A DNA stretch of 64,000 nt from the NCBI GenBank assembly GCA_030562195.1, contig JAUJPP010000012.1, forward strand, positions 1,426,001-1,490,000. The letters run 5' to 3'. A program made the position numbers and the translations under genes. Shown in pieces: positions 35,421 to 47,386 of this stretch. The DNA comes from Nipponacmea schrenckii (lineage: Eukaryota > Mollusca > Gastropoda > Lottiidae). The notes under the pieces are model-generated. The model was not told where the DNA came from. It saw only the letters and a program-made list of their open reading frames with translations, and made no database searches. The first letter of the stretch is position 1. Every line of letters begins with the position of its first letter.

Positions 35421-36620
35421 TTTATGTGTTAATTCAAGTAAAAATTCCTGTCAGTACATTTTTTGACTGTCATTGCGACTTCTACAGTCAAAATCATTGG
35501 TTACCCCAATTCAGTTTAATCTATCTACCTATAGAAATTCTTCTTAAGCAAAACTCTGATATTAAACACACGAAGTTGGCCTTTCCAATTGTAAAAGCAA
35601 ATAGAATGGATTAAGGGCTACAATATTTGAAGGCTATATAAAGACCAAAGTTTTGTTGACCCATAATTACTATGACTAGATTTTAAATGTCATAACACAT
35701 CCTATATGACAATGATTTGTCTGTAGACGATTATTGAATTCATTAACTTAGGATGTGGGTTTATTAAATTATTTAGTATAATCATAATGGTTTTGACCTC
35801 CATGAAACATGATAATTTTGTGGCGTATTTTCTGTTTCTACTCATGATTTCCAGGATAGTTCTAGAGATTAACGATGCAAGAGAATTGGTGATGTATCTA
35901 GGTTTATAACTTAACTTTACACCAGTTCCAGGGCCAACTCATTCTATCATCTGACAAATCAAATATTGAGAAAAGTATTTATGAGGAACCCTATACTTAT
36001 GCCTATAGTTATAAATACGAGTACAATTGACCTTTATATTGACTGGATTCAAAATCATTTCAAACTCATCAAGTCAATATGGCCCCACCTAAACGACAAA
36101 TAGACAATGCTGAAGGTTTAATTTCGCATTGAAATCGTTTGGGCTACGTGATTCAAGTCAGCTCCATCTTTCAAACAGATTTATATAAGATCACAATAAT
36201 AAAGTATCAATGTATTTGACACCTGGTTTTATTTATTGTTCTAGATGTTTAAATGTTGCATGTAGAACTGTGGAAGCTTGATTTGATAACATAAAGACTG
36301 AAAAGATTATTATTAAAATCTTTGCCAAGAAAACATTTTCCTCCAATTATCAATTCTCGGGGTAAAATAAAGTTATGCTTTTTGTCTGAAGGTCCTACGC
36401 CTGCATTGCAGCACTTGGATACATTTCTGAACGATACTAATCCTGCCTCTGACTTGATTCTACAAACACTCGACTTCCTAATGTACTATATTTAAAGGTG
36501 CTGTGATTGCTATAGCAGCCGGATGCCACAGAGCTGTTTCACTTATCGTCTACTAGTTCATGGGCTATTCCGATCTGATCCGTCGCAGTTGATGTAAAAC
36601 AATTTGATATAAAAATATGC
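35421..36620. other. Spacer
   Basis: No gene or structured repeat is seen. A minus-strand AATAAA at 36229-36234 is an alternative poly(A) signal for the esterase gene. Confidence 0.4.
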
Positions 36621-36626
36621 TTTATT
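36621..36626 (-). promoter_or_regulatory. Candidate poly(A) signal overlapping the esterase stop codon
   Basis: On the minus strand the end of the ORF reads TTT GAA TAA AGC, so AATAAA overlaps the TAA stop. If used, the 3' UTR would be only about 15-30 nt. Confidence 0.35.
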
Positions 36627-39600
36627 CAAAAGATATTTGTTTTAAAAATGTTGTAATGTGATCGATCATAGTTAAACCAGCATCAAAACCACCAGCACCT
36701 ATCATAGTTAAAACACCATGAAAACTGTCCGGTAAATGGCGCCAATCACTTTTCACGCCTGCTTTCAATAAACGTTTATGGTAGATAATACCATCATCAC
36801 GAAGATGGTCTAATTGAGTTGTCACAACTAAGGTCTGTGGTAAATTTGAGAGAATTTCAGACATGAGAGGTACAAAATATGGATCGGAATATTTTTCTTC
36901 TAAATATTTGGCATCTTCATCAGTTGGATCTGCTGTTACGTCAGTCCTTTTATACCCATCAGGGATAAGTTGGTGAGGTAAATAATTGTAATTTACAAAT
37001 CGTTTACATTTTTTAGTCAGTTCAGGTGAAGAGTAATTTCCCTTTGCTATAAAATCTCGAAACCGATCAGGCAATCCTAAAGCCATAACGGCCATTTCAG
37101 CAGCAAACACTCTTCCGTCAAACAGATACCGTGTACCTAATAGATTACTGGGTGTATATAAATCACAGGCCTGTAAAACAGGGTAGATTAATACTTGTCC
37201 TAATAATTTAGGTTGTATATTATCATCTCTGAGTTTTAACACTACTGCAGCAGCAGTATTACCACCAGCACTATCGCCTGCAAAAACAATATAATATAGT
37301 TAAAAAGGACAATTTTGAAGATGAAACGAAAGCCTAAAATTCAATAATATCTGTTCTTGTCGTTTTTGCAAGGGATGACAGACATATCTATCCAAATTCA
37401 TTTCCATTAGTAAATATTCACTAGTTGACAAAATTAATGAGGAGTAAGGATGAAATAAATCAGTTAGTTATCCTGGACCATTTAAAAAGGAAATTATTAT
37501 AACATACAGCTGTCCGCAGACAGAAACCCTGCTTTCTTCAAGATATATCCACTTACTATAGAGAGCATTCATTCACATTTATTCCTACTTAATACTTTTT
37601 TTTTCGGCGACTAGAAGACTTTAAAAACATAGTAATTTTTCTTATTTCCCATTTCCAGTTTCGAAACGTATTTTATAATACATGTGTTCCCAGCCCCATT
37701 CATGTGACCTTCTCTATCAGATCCATTCATCATTAATGCTAGAATCAACTTTATTGTATTATTCTGAAAAGATACCTTACCTCCTATAGAAACTTTTAAT
37801 GGATCTATTTTTAATGCTTTTGCGTTGCGTAAAATAAAACGAGTAGCCCTATAAATGTCATTAAAAGCTGCTGGATAAGGAAACTCGGGTAGAAGACGAT
37901 ATCTGTAATATGAATTCATAAAGGTTTAAGGGACTGACACGACAATAAAATCAAATGAAGGGAGACAACCTAACAAAAATCGGAAATAAAAAAGTAAATT
38001 TTGACACACCGTATCAATAATCTGATAGTGATTTACAATCGTTCAAAATGGTCGCAGGCTAAATTGACCATCTTTGAAGAAACGTTTCTTTTCGAGAATT
38101 TTTTTACTTTAATCAATAGAATTTATATACTATGCAATAGACTTTTTTTCACTTAACGAAATTGTAAACTAATGAGCACGTAGAGTTCAAAATTCTTATA
38201 TATCTGAAGGTGTCCAATGAGAAGTTGACGAACTCAAAGATTACATATAATCTTTATCTTGCTGGTAAAAACCCCCCAAAATACAACAATGAGTCACTGT
38301 AGGTTTATAACCTACAATATTTAAATCCCTTTCTTCGGAAATCTCTGTCGTGTTTTATAAAACTGCAATAGACTAATTGTAGAAATCAAAAACACTTACT
38401 CGAGAGCAATAACTGTAATATTTGTATCTTGTGCTATTTTAGCTGCTACTCCGTCATATGAATCTAAAAGTAAATTCAAATATCTATAGTCCAGGTAATG
38501 TACAGGTTAGTTTTATAATATAAGTGGCTAATAGATTATAGAATAGGTAGAAATATAAGGCAACTGGGACAACCAGGAAGATACGGTGGGACTGCGCCCA
38601 TAAAAAAAATGCATCATATCTTTCTAATCAACGCAAGATATACTTACCTATACTATATACAAATCCACCGCCATGTATAAAAATAAAGCAAGGGAGAGAA
38701 TCGTGTTTATCTTTAGGTTGATAGATTCTGGCTGGAATTCCATCTAATGTTACATTTTGAACCTGGAAAGAGCATAAAACCATTTTATAATACTGAACTT
38801 AAACCATAGACTTGATATAATTACATTACATAACGTATATGGTAGGGGTTTCTGATATACGTCTTTGTTTTGTATTCTAGAAAATTTCATATCTTCTATA
38901 GGTACGTGTACATATATAAAAACAGAAATAATATACTTACATGTATTTAAAACAAGTACTTACATCTAAATATGGATTATCCTTAGATGTCCCATGAGTC
39001 AATAAAATACTGTCTAATAAGTAACGTGATATATGTATACTTCGATATCCAAATATACCACATAATTCACCCTAAATTATTGCGAAATAAATTCATATAA
39101 AATACATTAGAGTAGTCAGCAATATATAGGACATATTGTTATATATGATGCAATATAAATTGGTGTAGCTAATAATTACATTTGTAAATTTAGAATAATG
39201 TAACAATCACATTTGTTCTGTTTTAGGTCTGTAAACATCTGTCAGCGACTAGTTCCTTCGTTGGCATTTACAATGAATGTACATGTACTTTGACAAACGT
39301 AGATATGTATACGTGATAAGTAGTGAACGATTTTAATAAATTTTCACCACTGTCAATGATCTCTTTACACATTTAATCTCTTGGCGACATTACCATAAAT
39401 CATCAAAGAATAAATAATGGAGATGTTGCGGGGAATAGTCAAGTTTGTTTGGTGACTTCTAGGGAAGACATCAAATTTTAATTCAAAGAGTAAGAAAAAT
39501 GATAAAGCAAACTTACTGTTATTATAGCTAATTTAGATTTAGCGTAATAAAGTCTCAGTTTCCATGGCTGTTCCATACCATCAGGAAGTGGTGTGTATAG

Positions 39601-39678
39601 TATTACACCTAGAAAGGCTACAGCTAAAGCCGATAATATCCCTACCCCCTGTTTTATTACTTTCTTTCTATTTGACAT
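36622..39678 (-). CDS. AADAC: Arylacetamide deacetylase-like serine hydrolase (AADAC/NCEH1 family), 6 exons, 408 aa
   Basis: Membrane-anchored alpha/beta-hydrolase of the hormone-sensitive-lipase family; vertebrate members sit in the ER membrane facing the lumen and cleave lipid and xenobiotic esters or amides. Exons: 39517-39678, 38964-39071, 38648-38762, 38400-38463, 37781-37902, 36622-37277, all in frame. The ATG at 39676-39678 starts MSNRKK; an upstream TTG is not needed. A signal anchor lies at about residues 11-28 (GVGILSALAVAFLGVILY). The oxyanion motif HGGG is at 120-123, the nucleophile elbow GDSAGG has Ser193, the acid is Asp347 in LDHLRDDG, and the base is His377 in SFHGVL; the order and spacing are those of AADAC. 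The total length matches the family (human AADAC 399 aa). AADAC versus NCEH1 paralogy cannot be settled here. Confidence 0.93.
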
Positions 39679-40811
39679 TTTGTCTGAAATAGATTTCAAG
39701 TTCAAAATCTAACCGGTGGATACATTATAAATCTGTTGGAAGCCTATTGTGATAACGTTCAACTTAAACATTGTTATTAGGAAATGAATTTACCGGTTAT
39801 ACTTCCGAAATTAAGATCATTGTTAGCAAGTCACTGTATATAGGACCAAATGTATTTTTATCGTTTGACTCGTTTGTATGTTAAGAATTCACAATAATTG
39901 TGATCCCCGTGAGCTTCCATACATAATGAATAACTAACTGGGTCATAAACAAGCACAATATACTCAGGGCCTACACAGAAGAAAAAAAATCAGAATCATA
40001 ATATAAATGAATCTTCGGTCATGCTGTAGATATTATCCTGAATATTTTTATATAGTAAGTGAAGAAAAACCAAATGATATTGATAACACTTTGATTTTCA
40101 GTGATCTTCAGTTTAGTGGACGTTTATGAAGAATTATCAGTTAGTCCTCTGTTACTTTAGTTAAATCATAATTCAAAATGAACAATAAACAAAGGGAATG
40201 AAAAAGGGGTGATCAAAATCTTACTTACGAACAGTAACACTTGGTGAAAATAACTCTAGTTGTTGTGCATCAATGATCAGTGAAGAATATATGGTGGACT
40301 GTTGTTGACATATTATTATACAATAAAACTTTTTATATCTATACTGTCTTTATTGTTACAAAACAGATCTTCGTAGATTATTGGCTAGACAACATTGATA
40401 AGAAAAATGCTCAAGGGTAAATATCTAATTGTTATATTACTGAAACACAAACCATGGTATATAGGCTAATGTAATAATGGTAGTAGGCCAACCAGTAAAG
40501 TCAGTATCTTTATAAATTATTTTTTTTTCATACAATGGTTTTAGCGCTGGCCAAGTTTTATTTACGAATTAGTTGATTTAGAACATAAAAGACAGGATAA
40601 GAACTGTATCATGTTTTGTTTTTTTAAAAACAAAGCAGAGCTGTGTCAATTTAAAACATGATTAATAAAAAGTTTACTGGTGTGAGATAGTTATGAGAAT
40701 ATTAGGCCTACAGGGTATTAGTCTCATAAAAGCACTGGCCTATATCTCAATGTTAGATTTATGAAGGGTGAGAGGTCAAGGCATTTAAATACTTAATTAT
40801 ATATTATCAGC
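39679..40811. other. Spacer upstream of the esterase gene
   Basis: It holds the presumed esterase promoter and 5' UTR. Nothing else is recognised. Confidence 0.4.
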
Positions 40812-41084
40812 CACTCTCTGAAATTGATAGATCTCTCTAAAATAGATCCACAAGCCATTCTTCTTCTCTTAAATGATTTACCTCTGACTGACAACGTCTC
40901 TGACAGTCTGGAACTTATACAACTCAGAGACAAGGAAAAAGTTTTGAAAAATCAAAGTGATCTATAGCCTAGTGTAGGTCTACAAAATATGAGATTAGAT
41001 GATTTTCAGGATGGAATTGATCTTTTGAAAAATGATATAAAGGCTCCACCTGATCGAGAGGAGGGAGATACTGCTGATCTGTGA
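40812..41084 (+). pseudogene. Open 90-codon stretch with one in-frame stop; unidentified gene fragment
   Basis: Directly after an acceptor-like ...tatattatcag, the frame starting at 40812 is open for 51 codons (HSLKLIDLSKIDPQAILLLL ...), hits a TAG at 40965-40967, and continues open for 38 more (including MRLDDFQDGIDLLKNDIKA) to TGA at 41082-41084. Composition is protein-like on both sides: Leu/Asp/Lys-rich, charged and helical. I do not recognise the family. It could be a decayed terminal exon, a processed-gene remnant, or a real exon with a sequencing or allelic stop. Confidence 0.35.
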
Positions 41085-42066
41085 TGCCTCACAATAGCAC
41101 AGCAAGATACCATATATAATTGTTGTTTTTTGAATTACAAGGGCTGTTATATAGATATTAAATCTGATAAGTAAATAGTTAAAATCTGATGGGATATCTA
41201 TAACACTCCAGCTTTGAATAAAAAGCGTAAATTTTATTCAGCAAAATTATTAACAACAAATAATACCATCTACAATAAACTGTAACAAACAGTGAAAACA
41301 CATTTAGTTGATCAATGACCATACGTAGAAATAATGACCTTAAATTTTCTAATGGGATATTATGGTTTATTATGGTTTAAGGACTGCAATATATTGGTGA
41401 AACTTGCTAACATAAATGTTTTTACATCAAAATCACGACTGAATTATTGCAATGTAAAGGGAAGTAAGAAAATATAGTGTAAATATTTGATTCAAGTAAC
41501 AAATAATTTGTTGATTATATGGTGCAGATAAAATGAAATGAATAAAACATTTGATAATATATAACCATATATATATATATACTAACATTAAAACAAATAT
41601 TGCTGTAATTATCAATTATCATTATTAATTCTACAAGAATCAAGATCATACTGATATAACAATTAATCTAGACTTTCCTTAATACAATCTTCAACTAGTC
41701 ACATACCAGTTCAACACTTCAAGACTCCACTGGGAACAGTCCAGAATAATCAAGAATAGATCAATTTATGAGAACACTTAAATAATATAAAAATATACAT
41801 TGCCCTTGTTGAATTATATCCATTAATAAACTAATATATAATAAAGATTCGGATAAAGATTCAAAGACTGAAGAAATACAGAAGGAAGTTAAAGGAAATA
41901 ATAAAGAAATCCAAGAAATCATTTAGACTATAACATCAACATCTTCACATTCACAATGTCAAGCTATTAAGAGCTTTGCATGTTCGTAATAGGTTGACAG
42001 GGTGAAAGTACAGAACCCACTCAGATAGTAATGACCCAAAGTTTTGTTATGGATAATGTACCACTT
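41085..42066. other. Spacer
   Basis: AT-rich with a short (AT)n near 41568-41580. No gene is seen. Confidence 0.4.
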
Positions 42067-42072
42067 TTTATT
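42067..42072 (-). promoter_or_regulatory. Candidate poly(A) signal of the SLC16 gene
   Basis: AATAAA on the minus strand about 235 bp past the transporter stop codon. Confidence 0.4.
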
Positions 42073-42307
42073 TCATTTTTGAACATTTTATTTGAATATC
42101 AGTTTTCTTATAAAGGAAACCAAGCTAAAAATGTCAACATGTAGCACATTTTCTATTATTCCCCATACCATGTAAAATAAATATTGACAGAACCGTGTCT
42201 AAAAGTCCCTTATCTGATAGGATCCATTCAATATCAAACAAAATCAACAATCACAAAGTAAAATAATTCAAGATAATATGAATCCAGTAAAAGTGTCAAG
42301 TGATATG

Positions 42308-45300
42308 TTATACAGATATAGTGCGCTCACGTAATTCACGTGACTCAGGTGGGGAAATAACTTCACCATCTTCTATATTAATCTCTTGTACAGTACTAAC
42401 AGCTTGATGTTTACCTTGGTGACGAATTAAGAGAGGAATGAAATATAACATGGCCCCACTAAATGCTATCATTGCTCCATTGACATTAAAACTTATATCA
42501 TAACTACCAGTCCAATCATACATCCACCCTGGAATAAAACAAACTAATTATGTTGGATATATGCTTACCATGATTTACAGAAAATATGAAGGGATTATGC
42601 AGGGAGGACTGAAGATGCATAAAACATTTATTTTATTTAATGATGTGAAATACCAGCAATATTTCCTAATAGTCTAATAACTGCAGAGACAGAATTTCCA
42701 TCTGAACTCTGAACAAGTCTGTAAGTCCTTTGATAAAAAAAAGGATGAAAATCACTTACCTGCCATAGGTGGTCCAATAAATGTTGCAGCTCCTTGAAAT
42801 AAGAGAAGCAAACCAAAGGAGTTGGTTAATTTATCTAAACCCAACAAATCAACTAAAACAACTGACGTCAATGACACATACACACCTAAAATGAATAGAC
42901 AATTGATTTATATGAAAAGATTAATTTGTGTGTAAAGAATAGAGTGGAATGCTTTATTTATGGTAACACAGATATTTCTAAAATTTACTACAGATTAAGA
43001 AAAGGAGTTCACTAAACTCCAAATTATACAGTATGACAATGATTTATCAATTCAACTTTCTTTTGTATTTATACTGGGCTCTTGATAATAGATTTATATA
43101 GATACAAATATATATCTTAATTCTTAAAGCCAAGTGGTTGCCTAGCCAGATAGTGGTTGCCTAGCCAGATACGCCTACTTTAAAGTATATTGCTGTTTTA
43201 AAACAGGTTGAGACTCAAATTTGGGCCTAATCTAAGACCTCACCAATATACATGATCACACCAAATTTCATTCAAATCCGATGAAAACTGTCTCTATCAT
43301 GTTCACAAGCTACTTTTGATGAATTTTGACTAAGTCAAGGGCAATAACCTAAAAAACAGATTACTGAAAAATCGTGAATATCGACTTTCTTTAAGATTTC
43401 AACAATATAAATAATAACCGTTTCATGATGGAATGTTGATCAAACAAATAATGCACTTTTCAAATGCATTTTTTTTCTGTGGCACATGAGTAAAGTTCTC
43501 AATGATAACTTACCAATAAATAATCCAAATACAGCACAGTATGCAACCAACCACGGATAACTTCCACCACAAAATGGACTCAGTGCTGTAGCAACACCAC
43601 AGATAGTTAAAGCGGTGTTATATAGCATTAGACGATTCACTTCCTGCCGATCTGACAACCATCCAAATAATACTCGACCAATAGTATTAGCAATACCTAT
43701 CACAGACAATAAAAAGGCAGCTTGGCTATCTCCTATTCCTGATTCTATTGCTCTATCAGGAATATATATGAAAGGCATATTAAATCCAATACTGGTGAAA
43801 AAATTAGAAATGGCAAACATGACAAAGACTGGATCTTTGAGTAAGGAAAGGTCTAACATTTGATGAATTGTATCTCGAAATTCTAATGAGGGCTTACAAC
43901 AATTACAGAATTTCCAATCAGCTGTATTATCATTTAGTGATTCTGGTAATGAGACTACACTAGATATATACAGATCAGGATGGGATTTAAACATTGGTAT
44001 ATTCTGTAAACTAGCTTGATAAAACACATCCTTCCTCATCATAGGATGAACCAATGTAGAACCATGAGAAGTTTGTCTGTGGTAGCGAATATGATGTAAA
44101 TTTGTAATTGAATTGGCAACTTTATGAATTGCTCCTTCACTCTTGGCAAGATTGCTATTTGTGATGGAACCATTAGTATTAGGAAGATGAAGATGATGAT
44201 GACTGTTTGATAAGGCAACAGAATTCAAATGAGGAGGAAACTTTCGAGGTCTATAAATTGCACTTGATTTCTCTGTCAGCAGTTCTTTTAATTCTTCAAC
44301 CTTCTCAGGACCAGTTTTTGTCTCAGGTTTGCTGCTTTTCTCTAACTCTGATGCTTCCTTTTCCAATTTTTTCATTAACATCTCTTCCTTTTCTTCTGGC
44401 ACTTCTAAAGGTCGAAACAAAGCACCACAAATAACTATATTAAGAATCAATCCTCCCTGAATCAAGACTGCTCCTTTCCAGGTGTACATATCCACAAGCC
44501 ATTTTGAAAATGGAGCAAAGATGAACGTACCAAAGCCAGATCCACATACTGCCAGTCCTGTAGCAAATGATCTTTTCTTCTCAAAATAATTAGAAACACA
44601 AACAATAGCTGGTAAATAAATTAGTCCAAATCCAACTCCTGTAAAAAGACAATAAAATCAAATCATAAATACATGTACATACATACACAACGGAAGAATC
44701 AATCCCTCCCTTCCCGAAATATAAATACCTAGTAATAGGTTGTTTTCTACGTTTATAATCAGCAAACTCTCAACAGTACTTAACATTATCAAATTTATTA
44801 TTTACTTCATGTAAACATTCTCTGTGTAAGACTTGGACAAAGAAATATTTTTATTTAATTACCTGCCATTATTCCAAAAGAAAAATACAAATAATATATA
44901 TTAGGTGCAAATAAACTTATAATGAATCCAACTGCTGCTATGATTGCACCCATTATTGTAACAACTCTGCAACCATAGCGATTTGTCAAAGCACTTGCTA
45001 AAGGTCCTGAAAATAAAAAAAAAAACAAATTAATGACCATTCTGTTAAATTGATATACAGTCGAACCCGAATATAACGATTCAGCTTGTAAAGAAAATCC
45101 GCCTATAACGGCAACTTCCGAAATCCCTGAACTTCACTAACAAATTCCTTAACAAAAACACGGTTATCAAGAAATGGCTATAGTGAAAATTCGCTTATAA
45201 CAACAGATTTTCGTTTCCCCAAGAGCTATTTTCAATTGAATTTTTCCCAGATATAACGATGACTGAAAAATCGCGCCAATATTGCCAGCGAGAAAGCCAA

Positions 45301-47205
45301 TGGCGCTATATACATGTACTCGCATACTACGATGGCTGGCATACAGACACGGTCTTCTCCAATGACGTCATTCCGTCTATTCAATAATCTCGTATCACTG
45401 GATTGCACTATGACTAGGTGCCGTTCCCACTTTTAGTTCAACCTATGGATTTGTATCTCCACAATGTTCCTTGCGTGGTCGTGATTGTGAAGATTTTGTC
45501 TTTAGTTTAGGATTCTAATAAGGCCTTACAAAGTGTTTAGGAGCCTAAAGTTTATTTGATCACTACAGAAATGAAGCTTGGTTCATGTGTTATCTGCCAT
45601 AACGTTAGTACCGGTGGGAATTTCACGGCCATTTATATGGTAGAAGCCAGAACTGTCATAGGCCGGCAACGAATTTGAGTTCAGTTTCTTTTCACCTTGT
45701 TCATTTAATTATGGGTTTTTTCAAGAACACATTTGTTACACCTGAATTTACATGTAATTGGATATAACTAAATTCGGATATAACGAACATATCCCGTCGG
45801 TCCTATGAAAATCGTTATATCCAGGTTCGACTGTATAGAATCTTCATTTTATCCAAATATATTTGATCAATTTAACATTTTATATGAAAAGTTTAAATGA
45901 ACAACAATTGGCCTACTCATGGTTACAGGAACATGTGAAGAGCTTATTTACTCTTTGAAGCAAGAAAAGTATATATCAAACTTTGATTATCAAAGCATTA
46001 CATCTTCATGTGCATTGACTGTTTTTCCCTTCCATAATTTTCAGAACAGAAATATTTCTGTAAAGATCACGTTCACACGTTGGTGAAATTTAGTGAGATT
46101 ATTACTAATCAGTAATTTGATAATCTTCTATAGATTAATTTTATAGCTTGTTGCTGATCAATATTGATAGTTTTTGTTGTATTGACGATTATTATGAAGT
46201 ACTGTAAGACTTCAAAAATTGTTTCTGGAAAAATTAAGGCTACCGACAAATTTATCAGAAAGCGAAAATAGAGTGTACTGGATGTTGTTAGAAAAACATT
46301 ATCGGGTGACCATGAATTAACGCGTTTAACCTACAATTAAAATACATGTAAAGAATGATATTTTATTGATTTACAGTAAAGATTTTTGATCCCATCCATA
46401 GATCGGAGACAGCAATATTACTAGACTACACATGTATGAGTAATAGTCAGATCCTATCATTTCTGAAATGTCAAAACCTTCATTCAGCAAACGTTTTTGA
46501 ATATTCCCTTGAGTGGTCTCTAAATACAGGTTCTACTGTAGTATAGAAGAGAATAACAATCATGTTTCAGCTGATCTTGAATTTTATCAAATAGGTTGTC
46601 ATTGTAATTAATATCTGAAAATGATCTGTTTATCTTATCATACATCTTCTTATTGAAGATCAGGTTCTCTTTCAGATATATTGACTTAATTTGATGATAA
46701 AAAGATTAAAATTCTAACCACTATTAGGTCTGTTGTTAAAAAACAGAATTGTTGTATCAACAACTTATATGAATAGTATATTCACTGTCACTTCAGTCTT
46801 TGACCAATCTCACAATTTACCAGTTGTTTCAGTCTGAGATGCTGCTAGCAAGTTTAGATAATATAAGCTATCTTAAGGTTATTGACATAAGAAAGCTTTA
46901 AAGAATTCTTACTTACCAACAGAATATGTGACTGCAGGAACTAATGAACCAACCCATGCCGTTTCTCCTTTACCTCCTTTAAAATAATCCAGGAATTCAA
47001 TAAAAAACACTCCAAATGAGTAAACAATACCATCAGCTATAATATGAACCACAAATGATGAGAACACCACCATCCACCCCCAACCACCATCTGGTAAATG
47101 AGGAACATTAACTTCTACATCGTTTATTTCAGCATCACCAGCTGCAAACTCTCCTGAGTCTTTCTTGACGTGCTGTCCTTTACCCATATCTTTAACCTCC
47201 TTCAT
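42308..47205 (-). CDS. Monocarboxylate transporter-like protein (SLC16 family, major facilitator), 5 coding exons, 634 aa
   Basis: Twelve-helix plasma-membrane carrier family that moves lactate, pyruvate or other small organic molecules; the substrate here is unknown. Exons: 46917-47205, 44863-45006, 43514-44638, 42760-42885, 42308-42528, phase-consistent. The ATG at 47203-47205 starts [10 protein letters not shown]. The MCT signature [14 protein letters not shown] opens TM1. TM2-TM6 follow (for example [40 protein letters not shown]). A long cytoplasmic loop of about 200 residues, with a charged coiled stretch ([15 protein letters not shown]) and His-rich patches ([19 protein letters not shown]), precedes TM7-TM12 ([30 protein letters not shown]). 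Introns split the protein mainly in the helices, all in phase 1. An acceptor at 47387-47388 suggests a 5' UTR exon ending at 47386, so the promoter may lie well to the right. Confidence 0.9.
43120..43410 (+). repeat. Fragment of the tandem-core element family
   Basis: The shared phrases caccaaatttcattcaaatcc, gatgaaaactgt and ttttgactaagtcaagggca match the cores at 29.2-32.7 kb. A local duplication, gtggttgcctagccagata, occurs twice at 43135-43170. It lies in the transporter intron 42886-43513. Confidence 0.65.
45058..45833. mobile_element. 776-bp non-autonomous DNA transposon (pogo/Tigger-like MITE) in SLC16 intron 1
   Basis: The left end cagtcgaacccgaatataac and the right end (inverse: cagtcgaacctggatataac) are about 22-bp TIRs with two differences. 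They are flanked on both sides by the dinucleotide TA (45056-45057 and 45834-45835), as in a TA target duplication. Inner copies of gatataacga repeat near both ends. CAGT...ACTG termini with a TA duplication are typical of the pogo/Tigger branch of Tc1/mariner. No transposase ORF. Confidence 0.8.
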
Positions 47206-47386
47206 AGATTCTTATATAGTCTTTTGAGGTATTTTCTGTCTGGACTGTTTCTAAAGCGTTTATTAATCTGTTATTGCCAGTCTGCATCACTGGAGGACTC
47301 CTATTTCTGCTCTCTTTAACCAATTCTGTTTGAACAGGGTTTACTATATATCTGATCTGGTTCCAAATAGTGGACCAGCTTTTAAT

